From assembly GCF_004193775.1 (NCBI RefSeq), contig NC_041005.1:7442501-7506500 (forward strand): 64,000 nucleotides of DNA, given 5' to 3'. A model generated the notes under the pieces. The model saw only the letters and a list, made by a program, of their open reading frames with translations. It made no database searches and was not told the origin of the DNA. The stretch is from Glycine soja (taxonomy: Eukaryota; Streptophyta; Magnoliopsida; Fabales; Fabaceae). This document shows positions 46,371-58,500 of the stretch, piece by piece (within the stretch, counting starts at the first letter, position 1; each line of letters starts with the position of its first letter). A program made the position numbers and the translations under genes.

Positions 46371-47342
46371 AACCACATGGTATATTTTTCTTTAATTATT
46401 TTTGCTCTACGTAATTTTTTATTTGATTATTGATGTATGTTTTTAGTTAAAGTGGAAATTTTTTGTGCTCTTAATTAGTTGATTTTTACAAGAGGAAGCG
46501 AGACACTTTGTGTCTCTCTATATTTAAAAGCATAAAAATAAAATAAAAGAGAAAGAATAAATGAATAATTTATAAAGGGAGATTTGGAAACAGTTACAAG
46601 GACAAAATACAAAGGAAGACAAAAAACAATTTGTAACTCTGTATTTTTTATTACCATGACATCGGTGAAGAATATCCAAAGTTGATAATTAATTTTTGTT
46701 AAGAATTTTGACTAGTCATCTTTAACAAGTCTCTCCTCCCTTAGACTTCAAATGATGCAGATTCGATTCTTGCTACTTGTTTATATTCTCTATTTATTCT
46801 ATTTAATTTTATCTTGTTTATTGTAGAATAAATAGGAACGATTCCATCATTACTTAGATTAACAACTTATTAATATCTTTTATCTTTTTTGGTCATATGT
46901 AATAGATCATGAGTGTCTCCTGATCCACTGAAAGATAAATTAATTTCACTCGCAGTATATGACTATAGTTGATCTAAAGAAATTTTGTACACGATAACTT
47001 CTTTGCTAAATACATAGTTTTTACTTATATATGAATGTAATAGTACCCTATATGACTGCGTCTGCGTCGGGATATCTTCTGTCTTTTAGCATAACAATTC
47101 CAATGAAATTAAATTTTAAAATATGTTCGTCAAAAACTGTAGCAAGTAAAAGTGGGGGCCCAATTACTCATTCTGGGCTCAACGAATAGAAGTGGCCCGT
47201 TAGCTCTTCTAACTTCTAAGTTCTGAGAGCTTACTGCTTAGGTCACACACTGCAAAGGCGCACATAGAATTTCAGAATTCTTTGCCAGCACCATTTCTGT
47301 CGTTCTCCGCCCTTCATCGTCGACTCCGGCCGATTCCCGAAG
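46371..47342. other. Intergenic DNA and promoter of the five-KH gene
   Basis: Mostly AT-rich with nothing recognised. The last 130 bases (about 47210-47342) are GC-richer, with TCTCCGCCC- and CGTCGACTCCGG-type phrases, and probably hold the transcription start and leader of the downstream gene. No clear TATA box is visible. Confidence 0.5.
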
Positions 47343-47555
47343 GTTTGGAATATACTCAGATCGCAGCACTGTCACTTTCGTTTATCTTCTTCTTTTCCAT
47401 CTTTTTATTTGAATTTTACAACCTCACAGACTCGCATGATTGAATAATTTCATAGGATATGTTATCAACACTATATGTACTTTGTGGTTACATTATTGAT
47501 AAATAGTGTTAAACTGATGTAGAATAGTGTTGTCATTGTTTCGTGCTTGTGTCAG
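47343..47555 (+). other. Probable 5'-UTR intron of the five-KH gene
   Basis: A donor-like CCGAAG|GTTTGG at 47342/47343 and an acceptor TTGTGTCAG at 47555 frame an AT-rich stretch that ends five bases before the ATG. Composition changes sharply at both borders. Inferred only from signals. Confidence 0.5.
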
Positions 47556-47560
47556 TTTCA

Positions 47561-50500
47561 ATGGCGTCTTCTAAGAGGCCAAATGCGGGGCCCAATGGGA
47601 GAGGCAAACGCCGGAAATCTTCTGGCGGTTTTTCGCCGTTGGATGTTTCTCCAGGTAGCGTTGTGTTCCGTTTGCTCTGTCATGCTTCTAGAATCGGCAG
47701 TGTTATTGGCAAAGGTGGTTCCATCATATCGCAAATTCGCCTAGAAACTGGTGTGAAGGTTAAGATTGAGGAAGCTGTTCCTGGGTGTGATGAAAGGGTT
47801 ATCACTATCTCGGGTTCGGATAAAGAGGCTGAAGAATATACTGCTGAGCAGGGAAAGGAGGTTAATGATAATGATGATGTTGGAAGCGAGGGGAAAGATG
47901 GGGAGGAGAAGAATGGTAGCGATGGCAATGCTAATGAAGATAAAGAAGAAAAAGATGCTGTTCCCGTTGAAGATTCGAAGAGTGAGAAGGGGAATTCGGC
48001 TATTTGGAAAGCTATATCCCTAGTTTTCGAGAGGATGGTTGAGGGAGTAGAGGAGACAACTGAAGGGGATGAAGAAAGTAATAAATCTTCTTCCTTTTTT
48101 TTGAGGCTGCTTATTCTTACTGCTCAAGTTGGATGCGTTTTAGGAAAGGGTGGTAGTGTGATAAAGAGAATGGCAGCTGAGAGTGGTGCACAGATTCGGA
48201 TCCTTCCTAAAGACAAGGTTCCAGTGTGTGCATCAACATTTGATGAGATAGTTCAGGTAAATGTTTGTGATACTGATCAAAAAAGGGATAAGGGGTGTGC
48301 CATTATCCCCTTTTGATTCACTGTTTTTAAACTAACTGGCTGTGCTTTTTATTTAATTAAATTAAATTAAAGTATAACTGGGAGTTGTATTTGAAGTAGC
48401 AAATGTCTGGCTAGAATGTTTGCTTTGTCAAATTTTATTTAATTAATTGTCTAAACCCTGAAGTTAATTTCATTGATACTATGTTTTGCATGTATGCATT
48501 TTGAGTGACACATAATTCGAGGTTGAAGTGCAGAAAAGGGGTTCTATAGCTGCTGCTATTTTGGTGCTTATTAGTTATTACTTATTACTCATTTTAAGAT
48601 CTGTTCATGCTTGTAATCTTGTTTCAACATTATTTTTCATATGTATGCCTTGATGTAGATCTCAGGAAGTGTAGAAGTTGTCAGGAAAGCTCTTCAATCT
48701 GTTTCTCAACAGCTTTTGGAAAATCCACCTCGGGATCATGAATCCCTGTCCGCCAAGTCTACTGGGCCGTCATCTCATTCATTTGGGCAATTCCCACCAC
48801 ACAACCATTCTTTTGCTGCTCAAGGAGAACCTTTTGCTACTGGTCCTCATGATATTTCTGCTTTTCATTCTGCCCCTCCTTTGATTCCCAAGTTTCATGA
48901 AGCTGCCATCCACGGTCGCACGAGGCCTTTACAAGAAATGCTTACTTTTCGTTTATTGTGTCCTGTGGAGAGGGTGGGAAATATAATTGGCAAAGGTGGA
49001 GCAATCATAAAGACTGTGCAACAAGAGACAGTGAGTGAAATCAAGGTTTTAGAAGCCCCTCCAGATTCAGAGGACTGTGTTATTGTTATATCTGGTCCAG
49101 CGGTATGGTTCAAGTTTTCCATTTTCTCATCTGAGCTATTGTTATGGAGCCACATCTTTTTTAACTGATGTTAGATTAATGTTTGCAGCACCCAGAGGAT
49201 AGAGTATCCCCTGTGCAAGAGGCTGTATTTCGTGTGCAAACTAGAATAGCCAAGCCTATACCCGATGCCAATGACCATACTATGTTAGCAAGGTTTCTTG
49301 TTTCTTCCAATCAAATAGGTTGTCTCCTTGGCAAGGGTGGTTCCATCATAACTGAAATGAGGAAGAAATCAGGGGCCCATATCCGTATATTAGGAAAGGA
49401 CAAGGTTCCAAAGTGTGCTTCAGAGGATGAAGAAGTAATTCAGGTGCAATTTTACTGAGTTTGATATTGGTGTAAACTTCTTCCACTTTATAATCTTTGT
49501 AGTTTGTCTCATATAGTTAATTTACATAATAATGCTGATATTTCATTATCTTCTAATTATTTAAGATTGAATTAAACAACTACTCCTTTGGATTCCTAAA
49601 TTTGTAACAGAAAAATTCTGATTTCCTAGGAAAAACTACAACTAATATGTTCATATTGTGAATTCCTGTAGCTTTTCAAAATGAGCAGTTGGAGTAACTT
49701 GTTGATAATTATTTTTACATGGTACTGATTCTTCAATTTTATTAATTGGCATGACACATATGCTTGGTGATTGGTGTTAATTGAGTTTAAACATTTTTTA
49801 GCTTCTAGTCTTATTTAATGTTTCACATGGTTGTTGCTTATCTTGTTTAATTTCTGTCAGGTGAATGGAGAAATTGAGGCAGTGCATGAGGCTCTTTTGC
49901 AAATAACCACTAGATTAAAACATCATTTCTTTCGCGATTCATATCCATCTGTCAATTATCCTTCAAATTCTCCATTTCTGGATCAACTTCCTCCATTCCC
50001 ACCTTATTTAGGAAGGAGGGGACTTTCACCTCCTGGGATGTATTCTGACCTTGGTCCTCCACCTTCACATGCGGGTTTTCCTCTTGATGATCGCCCTGCT
50101 TTTCTGAATAATATACATAGGCCAGGCCTTCCTCCTCACATATCTCAAAGGAAGCCTTGGGGTCCTCTGGTATTGGACTGTTTTTTCTCTTTTGGTACTT
50201 AGGCTTAAAACATTACCCTTGCAGCATATCTGCATGTCATTTAAATCACTGTCAAACACTTGTGCTAGATGTTGAAGTTAGTATTGTTAAAATTAAAATT
50301 GAAATGGATGAGGAAGGGAAGAGTGGTCTAATAGGCTTGGTTGGTGTCAAAAGGAATGTGTATGTAATAATAATATATAATATATTTGATAAAACGTAAG
50401 TTTTTTTAAGTGTAGGTGATGCATTATTTTTTAATTTCTATACCGTTTAAAGGTCCTTATTTTATAAAATATTTTCTTTCAATTGTTACTTGCATAATTT

Positions 50501-52268
50501 GAGATACCAACACAAATTTACAGTCTTAAAAGTTATAATTAATCTTTAATCTATTTATTTACATATACCACACAAGAAGTTGCAATAAACAATAGATCAA
50601 TCCCTGGCAGGAATTTTCTTCTTTTAAATTCAGGGTCATTGGGCAGGCTTCCACCAGAGGCTGATAGAAGCCTTGCTCAGATAAATATCAGTCAATAGAA
50701 GAGGACTGGACTATGGACCAATATCCCATTATTCAGGCCAAATTACCTGGTCTGTTTTTCCCAAATGTAAAATTTCAGAAGGAATGACATGTCAATATTT
50801 AGTTCTGACTTCTGAGAACTGAGAAGCTATGTTTTAAAGAAGCTCTGTTTATGCACTGATATACCTACCTGTGTTGGAAATCTGGTTTCTAGGGGGTACT
50901 TGAAGGTGGCACACCCATTGGCTTGCCAGACTTTCCAAGAGGTCCTCCTAGAAGAATTTCAGGATTTTCAGGGTGTGTCTACTGCAGTATTGCTGTCAAT
51001 AGTTTTGTTTTCTTTATTATTTTCAAATTCTCTTCTTTTCTCTCTATCTCTATTACTGAGTTTTTTTCCCCATGCAGGGGGAGCCAACCAATTATCACAA
51101 GCACCACTGTTGAAGTTGTTGTTCCTCGAGCAGTGGTGCCTGTAATATATGGGGAAGATGGTGAATGCCTAAAACAAATACTTCAGGTGAACCCACTGTA
51201 TCTGGTAATTTATGGTGTTAATTTTGTAGATTTTATCTGGCTGTTAGATGGTTTGTGCTTTACACTTTAAGTAGTTGCTTGTGCCACTCACACATCCACA
51301 CCTATACCAAAATTTCTTTGCATATGCTCATGTGTTTACAAATTCCCAAGGAAAACACAAAAGGGACCTATTCAACATTATAGATGAAACGAATAATTAT
51401 ATTTTTGGTTCCTTTAGTTTGGACTAGTGTGGTTTGGTCCAAGTGTTTCTTTAGTCAATTGACCCCCCCCCCAAAAAAAATAAAATAAAATTTTGGTCTT
51501 TGTTGATTTTCTTTTACCTAAAACCCTCAAATTTTCACTTCCTACTAAAAAATTCACAAATTGAATCAATGAAATAATGTTAAATGTTCTTTTGCTAAAA
51601 AACTCATCAATCAAAATAAAAAAATCTCTAAATTTTTCTTCGTCAAAGCCTAATCTCACACCATTCAAAATACTGGAAAATTTTCACTTCAATTGAAATA
51701 CTTAGAATTTGAGGGTATTTGGTAGGAGAAAATTGATAAAACTAAGAGGACCAACTTTGCTTAATTGACTATAAAAATAATTGAGATCAAAATTGTACAG
51801 TCCAAAACTAACTAGAGGGGGACCAAGAGGGCAATTAAGCCTACTAGCGTAGATGTAATTTACATTTTCATTCACTGTATGCTTTGATTGTGTTAATGTG
51901 AAACATTGTACATGTTTCTGCCATTTAGTCATTGAAGTTAAAGAAAGTGCACCCAAACCCCTGGCCCCAATACACCACAAGGTAGAAGTAAAAAAATGAA
52001 AATATTGTATCCCTCTTTTCTGATCTCAATTCAATTGGGACATAATTTGTTGGATGGTGTGATTATTGATGAAATCATTGTATAATTCTTCATGATTTTG
52101 ACATCTACTATGTGGTCCACACAGATCTCTGATGCAAACATTACTATTACTGATCCAAAGCCTGGAGCTGTGGAAACTAAAATTATAATATCTGGAACTC
52201 CAGAGCAAACTCATGCTGCCCAAAGTCTTATTCAGGCATTTGTCATGAGTGAGAGGGAGTCAGTTTGA
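47561..52268 (+). CDS. Five-KH-domain RNA-binding protein (HEN4/RCF3-like), 7 coding exons, 678 aa
   Basis: Exons: 47561-48256, 48659-49102, 49189-49443, 49861-50169, 50893-50972, 51078-51186, 52125-52268. All junctions are GT..AG and keep frame. KH loops are GKGG at residues 50-53, 195-198, 343-346 and 428-431, and a degenerate GEDG at 620-623. Conserved cores are VIGKGGSIISQIR, VLGKGGSVIKRM, IIGKGGAIIKTV and LLGKGGSIITEMR. The N-terminus has a basic NGRGKRRKS stretch (possible nuclear signal), a long acidic linker separates KH1 and KH2 (about 90-160), and a Pro-rich segment (about 490-595) precedes KH5. Relatives in plants (HEN4, RCF3/SHI1, At4g18375) act in nuclear pre-mRNA processing. The ATG is chosen because an upstream in-frame GTG is not needed and an intron acceptor lies five bases before it. 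The third intron holds about 420 bases and the fourth about 720. The last intron contains a MITE. Confidence 0.92.
51391..51841. mobile_element. MITE of about 450 bp inside intron 6 of the five-KH gene
   Basis: The left end GAATAATTATATTTTTGGTTCC is matched by the reversed right end GGCTTAATTGCCCTCTTGGTCC, and inward both read TTTAGTTTGGACT / AGTTTTGGACTG. Ends of the form TTAATTGC..TTGGTCC are frequent in legume MITEs. It lies wholly within the intron, away from splice sites. Confidence 0.65.
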
Positions 52269-54167
52269 TCACTCTATTTGGGTAACACCCTGATACATTT
52301 GTTTCTTTAGTCTGGCAGTTGTAATTGAGTTTTTTTGCTTAATTTTCTCCCTCTTGCAATTTTTAGTAGGCATGTGGTATAAATGGTGTAAAATGTTATC
52401 CTATAGAAATACAACTACGCACCAGCTTTGCTTTCATGAGTTCATGTGCATTTATTTGGTTTGCTTTTCCAAAATTAAAGATACATCCCTATGTTTGATA
52501 GATTTTCATCATGTCCAGGATCAGCACTGTTTTGAAGCTTGTAGAAGATAAGCAGCAGTCAAAATGGCTTCCAACGTCTCTTGGTATCTTTAACTCAAGC
52601 AAGTTGGTGTATGCTTTACTCCTCTTCTTTGACATGTAAGAATATTAATCATCTGGTTCTTCCATGCATATGTGCTTTTATCATTGGACTTGTACGACCC
52701 TATCTGTCCCCCAAAAAAATGCCAACAGAAAGAGAAAAGACAATAGCATTTGCTCTGCTCTAGAAAGAAGATAATGGAAAGAGCATTTCCTCTGCTGTAC
52801 GTATACTAGTTCAAGTACTAGATGATCCTAAGGCCATCTCCATCTAGAGGTGCTTAAATTCCCTTTTCTTATCAAGAACCAATCCTTAGTAAGATCTTGC
52901 ATTGAAGTTTTATCTTATTAAGAACATGTAATGTCAATGCACCAGGTGCTTAACTTTTTTTCAGGGTCATATAATATACTTTTTTTTTTTTTATCAAAAA
53001 TAATAAAAAAAAGTTGGTAATAGTTAATGTTGATGAAATGTAAGGTTGCTTACTTATTTGTGGGACCTATTTTGGTAATTTTTAAGTTGATTGGTTGGAA
53101 TTTGGAAAGAGTTGTTTAAATTGTAAAACATAAAAAAAGTGATGTGTAAAAAGTAAAAAAAAAAAAGGATGCTGGGATGGAGATGCTCAATAAACTGATA
53201 GAAACTAGTATCATAACAGTGACAGAATTTTTTATTGAATGGAACTAGGAAGAATCCCCCTTGTAACCAATTCTTTGCTCCAGATATTTGGAGGTCTAGA
53301 TCCGCTCCTTACACTGTTTTTCAATCACCCAAAGTCTCCTAAACTGTTCACGATTATTCCTATTTAGGCTGATCTACTAACATAAACCTATCCTTATTGG
53401 GCCTAATCAGTTGCAGGCCCAGTCCCTTCTTTCTAGCAGAAACCCATGTCTTTCTTTGGCCTATTAATCTAACTATTTTTTTATTCATAATTAATCCAAC
53501 TAATTACCAATGGATATCTATCTGAACGCACCATATTAAAATTTGATTTATTGAATTCTTCTATTTATAATACTGGTGGAAATAAACATGCAGAGTATAT
53601 GCATGACAATTGCGAAACGAACATTTCTATCGGGCTGATTGACATAGAATATATGTATGACAGTTGAGAAATGGAGAGTATGTTAGATGACCGATTGTGC
53701 ATTCTGACTTGAATGTTTGGTTCTACATGGATTATTCTTATCTTGAAGGTTAGATTGTTTTCCTCCGACTTATGAGTCACGGTTAGAGATAGTTGTTGAT
53801 TGCAACTTCTTCATACTTTGTGCCATTACAGGATTTCATAACCAGTTAGTGAATTTGTATCTCGTCACTGTCCAGAATGTTCACTGTGCTATTTTAAATG
53901 TGTATGATGCAGATACAAGATTAGTGCATGCTCCTCTGAATTGAGTGGGTATATATTGTGCATGTACTGTAGACGACAGTGTTAAATGACAGTGCACACT
54001 TTCATACATCTTAGAATTATTCTTGACAGTTATACAATGCAGCTGGGTGTTATATTCTTTCTTTCATAAGCACTTGATAACAATAAATTATCCATGAACA
54101 TGCTGAAACTTACTAAAAAAAGTTACTTAGAAAAGAAAGCAATTTAGAACTTTGGAACAAATTATTA
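52269..54167. other. Region between the convergent five-KH and AAP genes
   Basis: This begins with the 3' untranslated region of the KH gene and ends with that of the permease gene, which are transcribed towards each other. It carries one MITE (listed separately). Near 53590-53690 a short phrase (TATATGCATGACAATTG / TATATGTATGACAGTTG) occurs twice. No gene was recognised. Confidence 0.55.
52832..53188. mobile_element. Harbinger/Tourist-like MITE, 357 bp
   Basis: The left end GGCCATCTCCATCTAGAGG and the reversed right end GAGCATCTCCATCCCAGC are inverted copies. The inner sequence is AT-rich and non-coding. (C)ATCTCCA(T) ends resemble those of the 11731-12424 element. No exact 3-base target duplication could be fixed. 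Confidence 0.55.
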
Positions 54168-57100
54168 TTATTGCTGGGCTTTGAAGGGTTGATATTTCTT
54201 GAGATCTTGAGCGAGGCCTTGGATGGAACCAGCAGCTGAGATAATAGAAACGATCAAGCAAGCCCAGCTCAGTATCTTGAGCCATGTCCACGTGAAGGAA
54301 AACCTTTGCATCTTTGACTGCTTAATGTACATTTCTATGGGGAAGTAAACGGTTAATGGCCAAAAGGACAGTGAACCAATCAGGCCTAGGAAGTCATTGA
54401 AGAATGGAAACATCATAGCTATCAAAGCAGTGATGATGACATATGTTGTTCTCCACACCACCCTGAAGAAGTTCACAGGGAAGGTTCCACATAGTGGAAA
54501 GTTCAAAGCGTGTTCTCCATTTACAAATTGGCTATTGGGCCACCTTTCCTTACCCCAGTTCTCTACGAACCCAAATATGGGCTGACAGAAGACCTGACAA
54601 ATAAGGCATAAAAAACATCATGCATTAACAAAATACGCGTATGCCACAAAACGCACTGTTTGATTCTAGTTGTTTACCTGATATGCTCCAACCAAGTGCA
54701 CGGCTATGCAGATGTTAGCAAAGTCTATGAGCCAAAAGGGCTCGTAGAAGCCGAACCCTGTGAGGAAATTTCCTGGTGCATCGTTTCCAAATGCTGCATA
54801 ACCTAGGCAGCCACATAGCACATAGAACAAGGTTGTAGTCAAGATGCCAATCAAACTTGCTCTTTTCATGACCTTGTTCTCTGGAGGGCTCGATTTCAGG
54901 GTATCCTGCAGTTATGTGGGGGTGGAAGCAAAATGTCATCGCGTGTCCTTATTGATACTGTTTAAACGGTTGTCAAGTATTTATACACACATGCACATAC
55001 ACCACGAAATGTCCCATACTCAGAACTTTTTATTTTGTCATTTGTTTCGGCCAAGCTAATATTCAGTGATGTTCACATGTATGAAATCCTTTTTAAATGA
55101 ATCTCACAACAGTTTTATAGGTTTTGATAGTATATTTATAGGATTTCATTTTCGCCCTTTTTAAATGGAGTCCTTTTGGCCAAACTAGTAAGAACTAATA
55201 CCCCCAAATATGTTTGAATAGTTTTTTAAAATTATTTTTTGTTTATTTTTTAATTTCTAATTCTAAAACTATTTTAAAGTTAAACAAAGACTCATAAGTC
55301 GTAGGTATTTTTCTTAACTTATGGTTTCTTTTCCTGTAAAATCATCCTTGTGTTAATTTATAATTTTAAATAACTTTTTACAATGATTTATTATCGATTT
55401 GATCTGAATTTAACCACAAATAAATCATTAAACCGTAAATTAGCGTGTTCTCCTGTTCAATTACTAATTTGTTTTAAAAAGATAATTTTTTTAAATTTTG
55501 TTTTTAATTTTGATAAACAGTATTTAAGGAATTTTAGTTATGTACTAACTACTGGCAAGTGGTAAGCGTATACAGACAAAAAATAAGTAATGAACGTCGG
55601 TACGAAGATAATACAATTTAACTTGGCATCTTTTCCAGGATAGAATAATGACCTTTTGCTAAAAAGGTATCCTTTATCTTATCTGCTTTCCACTAAAAAA
55701 ATAAAAAAAGAATAAGAATCTTTAGTTTCGATTAGAATAGGTTCTACCACTTTAATGGATAGATAATGACTTGCATTTGACAAAACGTACCAATATTATA
55801 TGATATCTTGTTCCATTAACAGTTAATTAGAAAAAAATATAAATTATTTATTATAATTCATATTAGATTTAGATCGTCTACAACATGTTTTTTAATAGAA
55901 CCAGTGTATCATCCAACTGTTTACACGACTACTATGTAAATATAAATCAGTGTATCTTCGTATCTCCAATTCATTCGATAAGTTAAGAATGCCTTTTAAA
56001 TTTAGTTCACTGACTTTTCCCGTAGAATAGGAACTTTCTTTACGAATGCATTAGAAGGGCAAAGCCAATTTAATTTGGACTAAGCTGTGTGCCCCGCATA
56101 GACAAGTAGCAAATAAAAGGCTTTTTAGTCAATAGCAAATAAGTGTTTCGATTCGTTGAAAATTGCCAAGTGGCCAAAATACCACTTGGAGTTGGCCATT
56201 TAATTTGGCTAGTACTCTGCCATACTGCCACGGTTCTCTTGAATTATGCATGCATGCAAGCATGAACTCTAACTCTAAGAGCAAAGGGGCAATCGCTAGC
56301 TAGCTATAGTGCTATACCATATATCTATCTGTATTAATGGTGTGGATAGGTAGGCAAATTAAAGTAGTTTTATATCATCGTGACATATATTAATTTTGTG
56401 TGCTTTATATTTTTTCATAAAGGTTAAGTTCTTATTTGGAAATAAGGACAGCATTTGAGTTAATAAATTCCAATACTTTTATATATGTAGACATGCATGG
56501 ATGGTTCTACTTCTATTTATGTTAATGTTTGATAACAACAACAAAAACGAGTTATATATAGTTACCTGTATCTCGATGAGCACGTTAGAATAAGCATAAG
56601 CGAAGGCAATGTCACCAATAGCTTGAAACGTCCTCCAGACCTTCTCGGATCCTGTAACGTCTACCCCAACTTGCACCCCCGTTAAGGTTGTCCGTACAGG
56701 CTCTCCACCACCTTCACCAATATCAAACAAACATACGTATGTAATTATATATATGTATCTTATTGTTATATATCATTACTTTAAATTAATGTAAGCAACT
56801 TCGTTTTTACCATCCTAGCTAGTGCAAAGAAATTGAATGAAGTTTAATTAACTTTTGATTACTAATTTACCTGCCACTTTAGCTACTGAGAGCCCGAGGC
56901 CAATGGAAGAATAAGCAAAAGACATAACTGCTGCAACAATGGAGAGCCACCAGAGCTTATGGAAATTTGGTATCTGGCTAAGCACGATTTGAATGCAGGC
57001 AAAGAGGATCATGAAAGGGTTGTTTGACGTATAGCACTTAACATGATGACCATGTTTGTGAAAACAATTCGACCTCTTCACCGCCCTGATAATTGGTTTG

Positions 57101-58378
57101 AAAATTATAAAGTGGATTTATTATTATTATTACACTACACCATATACCACCGTCCAAAGTTTATTTAGATATGGAAACTTACACCATACTAATTGAAGCC
57201 GTTATCGTGTAACCGATAGTTACACCGACAAGATTTATGTACTGAGCTAATCCACACAGCTGAAATTTCCTCCCTCCTACGGAAAATTGAAAACGACAAA
57301 TTATAAGATACGTTTAAATTTCCAAGTCGGTACGTACTACTATACGTTGCATTCAAATTAATTTGGTCGATCACGACAGGTTTTACTTGTTCAAATCATA
57401 GATTAGTAGCAAACAAAATCATGTAAAAGAGACATGAATAGAAATATTTATGGGAATTAGGTACTGCTCTTCGTGTTTTGATATGTCTCTTAGCTTGTAA
57501 ATAAAAGAAATCGTGGGTAGAGCGCCTAGAAAGCTTGAATGCTCAAGTTTCAGTAGTAGTAACTATTAACAAAGCTATATCTGACAGCTACGTACTCAGT
57601 TAATTGGTAGGAATAAAAAATATATAACAAGAGATTTTATAATAATTTAATATCCTATTCAACCAATTGAACTAGATAATTAAATTGCATGAAATTGAAT
57701 TGAATATTACCTAAGACGGATCTGACAACATCGGAATAGGTGTAGTTTCGCTTGCCATGAACAGGATCAGGTGAACGATAACAGTCGGCAAGAAGAGTGG
57801 AAGTGAAGTAAGTGATGAAAGAGAAGGCAAAGAGAACGGCAGGGCCAGCCACCCAACCCATTTGTGCAATTGCCCATGCAAGTGACAACACTCCTGACCC
57901 TATCACTGCCGTTATGATATGGGCACTCGCAGTTATCCATGTACCTTCAAACACAATCATAAAGTTACAAGTTATAATTGAGTTACAACCAAATCACATA
58001 TACTGTTGAAGTTTAAGTTCTGTGCCCAAGTGTTTATGTAAATTTATATGATATACAATTAGAAATCACGATAAACTGACTTTTAAAATAATTATTAAAA
58101 AATATCTTGAGGATTGGCCTTATAGTTTCTAGCTGGAAAATATCTTATGTATTACTATGTATGACTATGAGGTATTATATATGTGTGTGTTGGGTTTTTA
58201 GTATAGTTAGCTAGCTAATATATGTGACAATATTGCTGATAAAAAAAAAAAATACTATGTGACAAATATGTGTATATGTACCAGTTCTTCTGACTCGTCC
58301 ATCATCGTCGAAGTTTTTGCCACCATCTTCAGGGGTTTCTACGAACATGCTGTTCTTCTGAAACTGATCAGAATTCAT
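54168..58378 (-). CDS. AAP: Amino acid permease (AAP family, AAAP superfamily), 7 exons, 479 aa
   Basis: Exons (minus): 58378-58282, 57944-57711, 57276-57183, 57085-56871, 56711-56566, 54905-54678, 54593-54168. All junctions are GT..AG and in frame; 1440 bases in total. AAPs are plasma-membrane proton/amino-acid symporters of broad specificity with about 11 membrane spans, used in phloem loading and seed filling. Diagnostic blocks are TWITASAHIITAVIGSGVLS (TM1), AQYINLVGVTIGYTI, SFAYSSIGLGLSVAKVAG, VWRTFQAIGDIAFAYAYSN, LCGCLGYAAFGNDAPGNFL, FANICIAVHLVGAYQVFCQP, and FPFFNDFLGLIGSLSFWPLT, with the C-terminal tail after SIISAAGSIQGL. The 479-residue length is normal for AAPs. The hydrophilic N-terminus (MNSDQFQKNSMF) suits the AAP2/3/4/5 group; the exact paralogue is not assigned. 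Intron 5 (about 1.66 kb) is the longest. Confidence 0.95.
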
Positions 58379-58493
58379 CTCTCAGTTTCTATTTGAGAGG
58401 GCGTGTGCTGTGCCTAGGAAAAAGGGAAAAGAAAAAGAAATATGTGTTGTAACTCTCTGCTTGTACTTGGTGTGGTTGGTTTGGCTTGGCTCT

Positions 58494-58500
58494 ACTTATA
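58494..58500 (-). promoter_or_regulatory. TATA-like box of the AAP gene
   Basis: CTTATAAGTAGAGCC on the minus strand lies about 120 bases before the ATG, in a region that turns GC-richer downstream, as expected of a leader of about 85-90 bases. Confidence 0.55.

Noticed and set aside
45871..46372. Open frames on both strands of 70-118 codons
   Set aside because: The CT-rich composition keeps several frames open at once and none shows family motifs. Listed only as a possible transposon leader.
50628..50690. Possible extra exon in the five-KH gene (GTCATTGGGCAGGCTTCC..., after TTCAG)
   Set aside because: Exons 4 and 5 already join in frame (WGPL|GVLEGG) with good similarity to relatives, and this piece has no good donor keeping frame.
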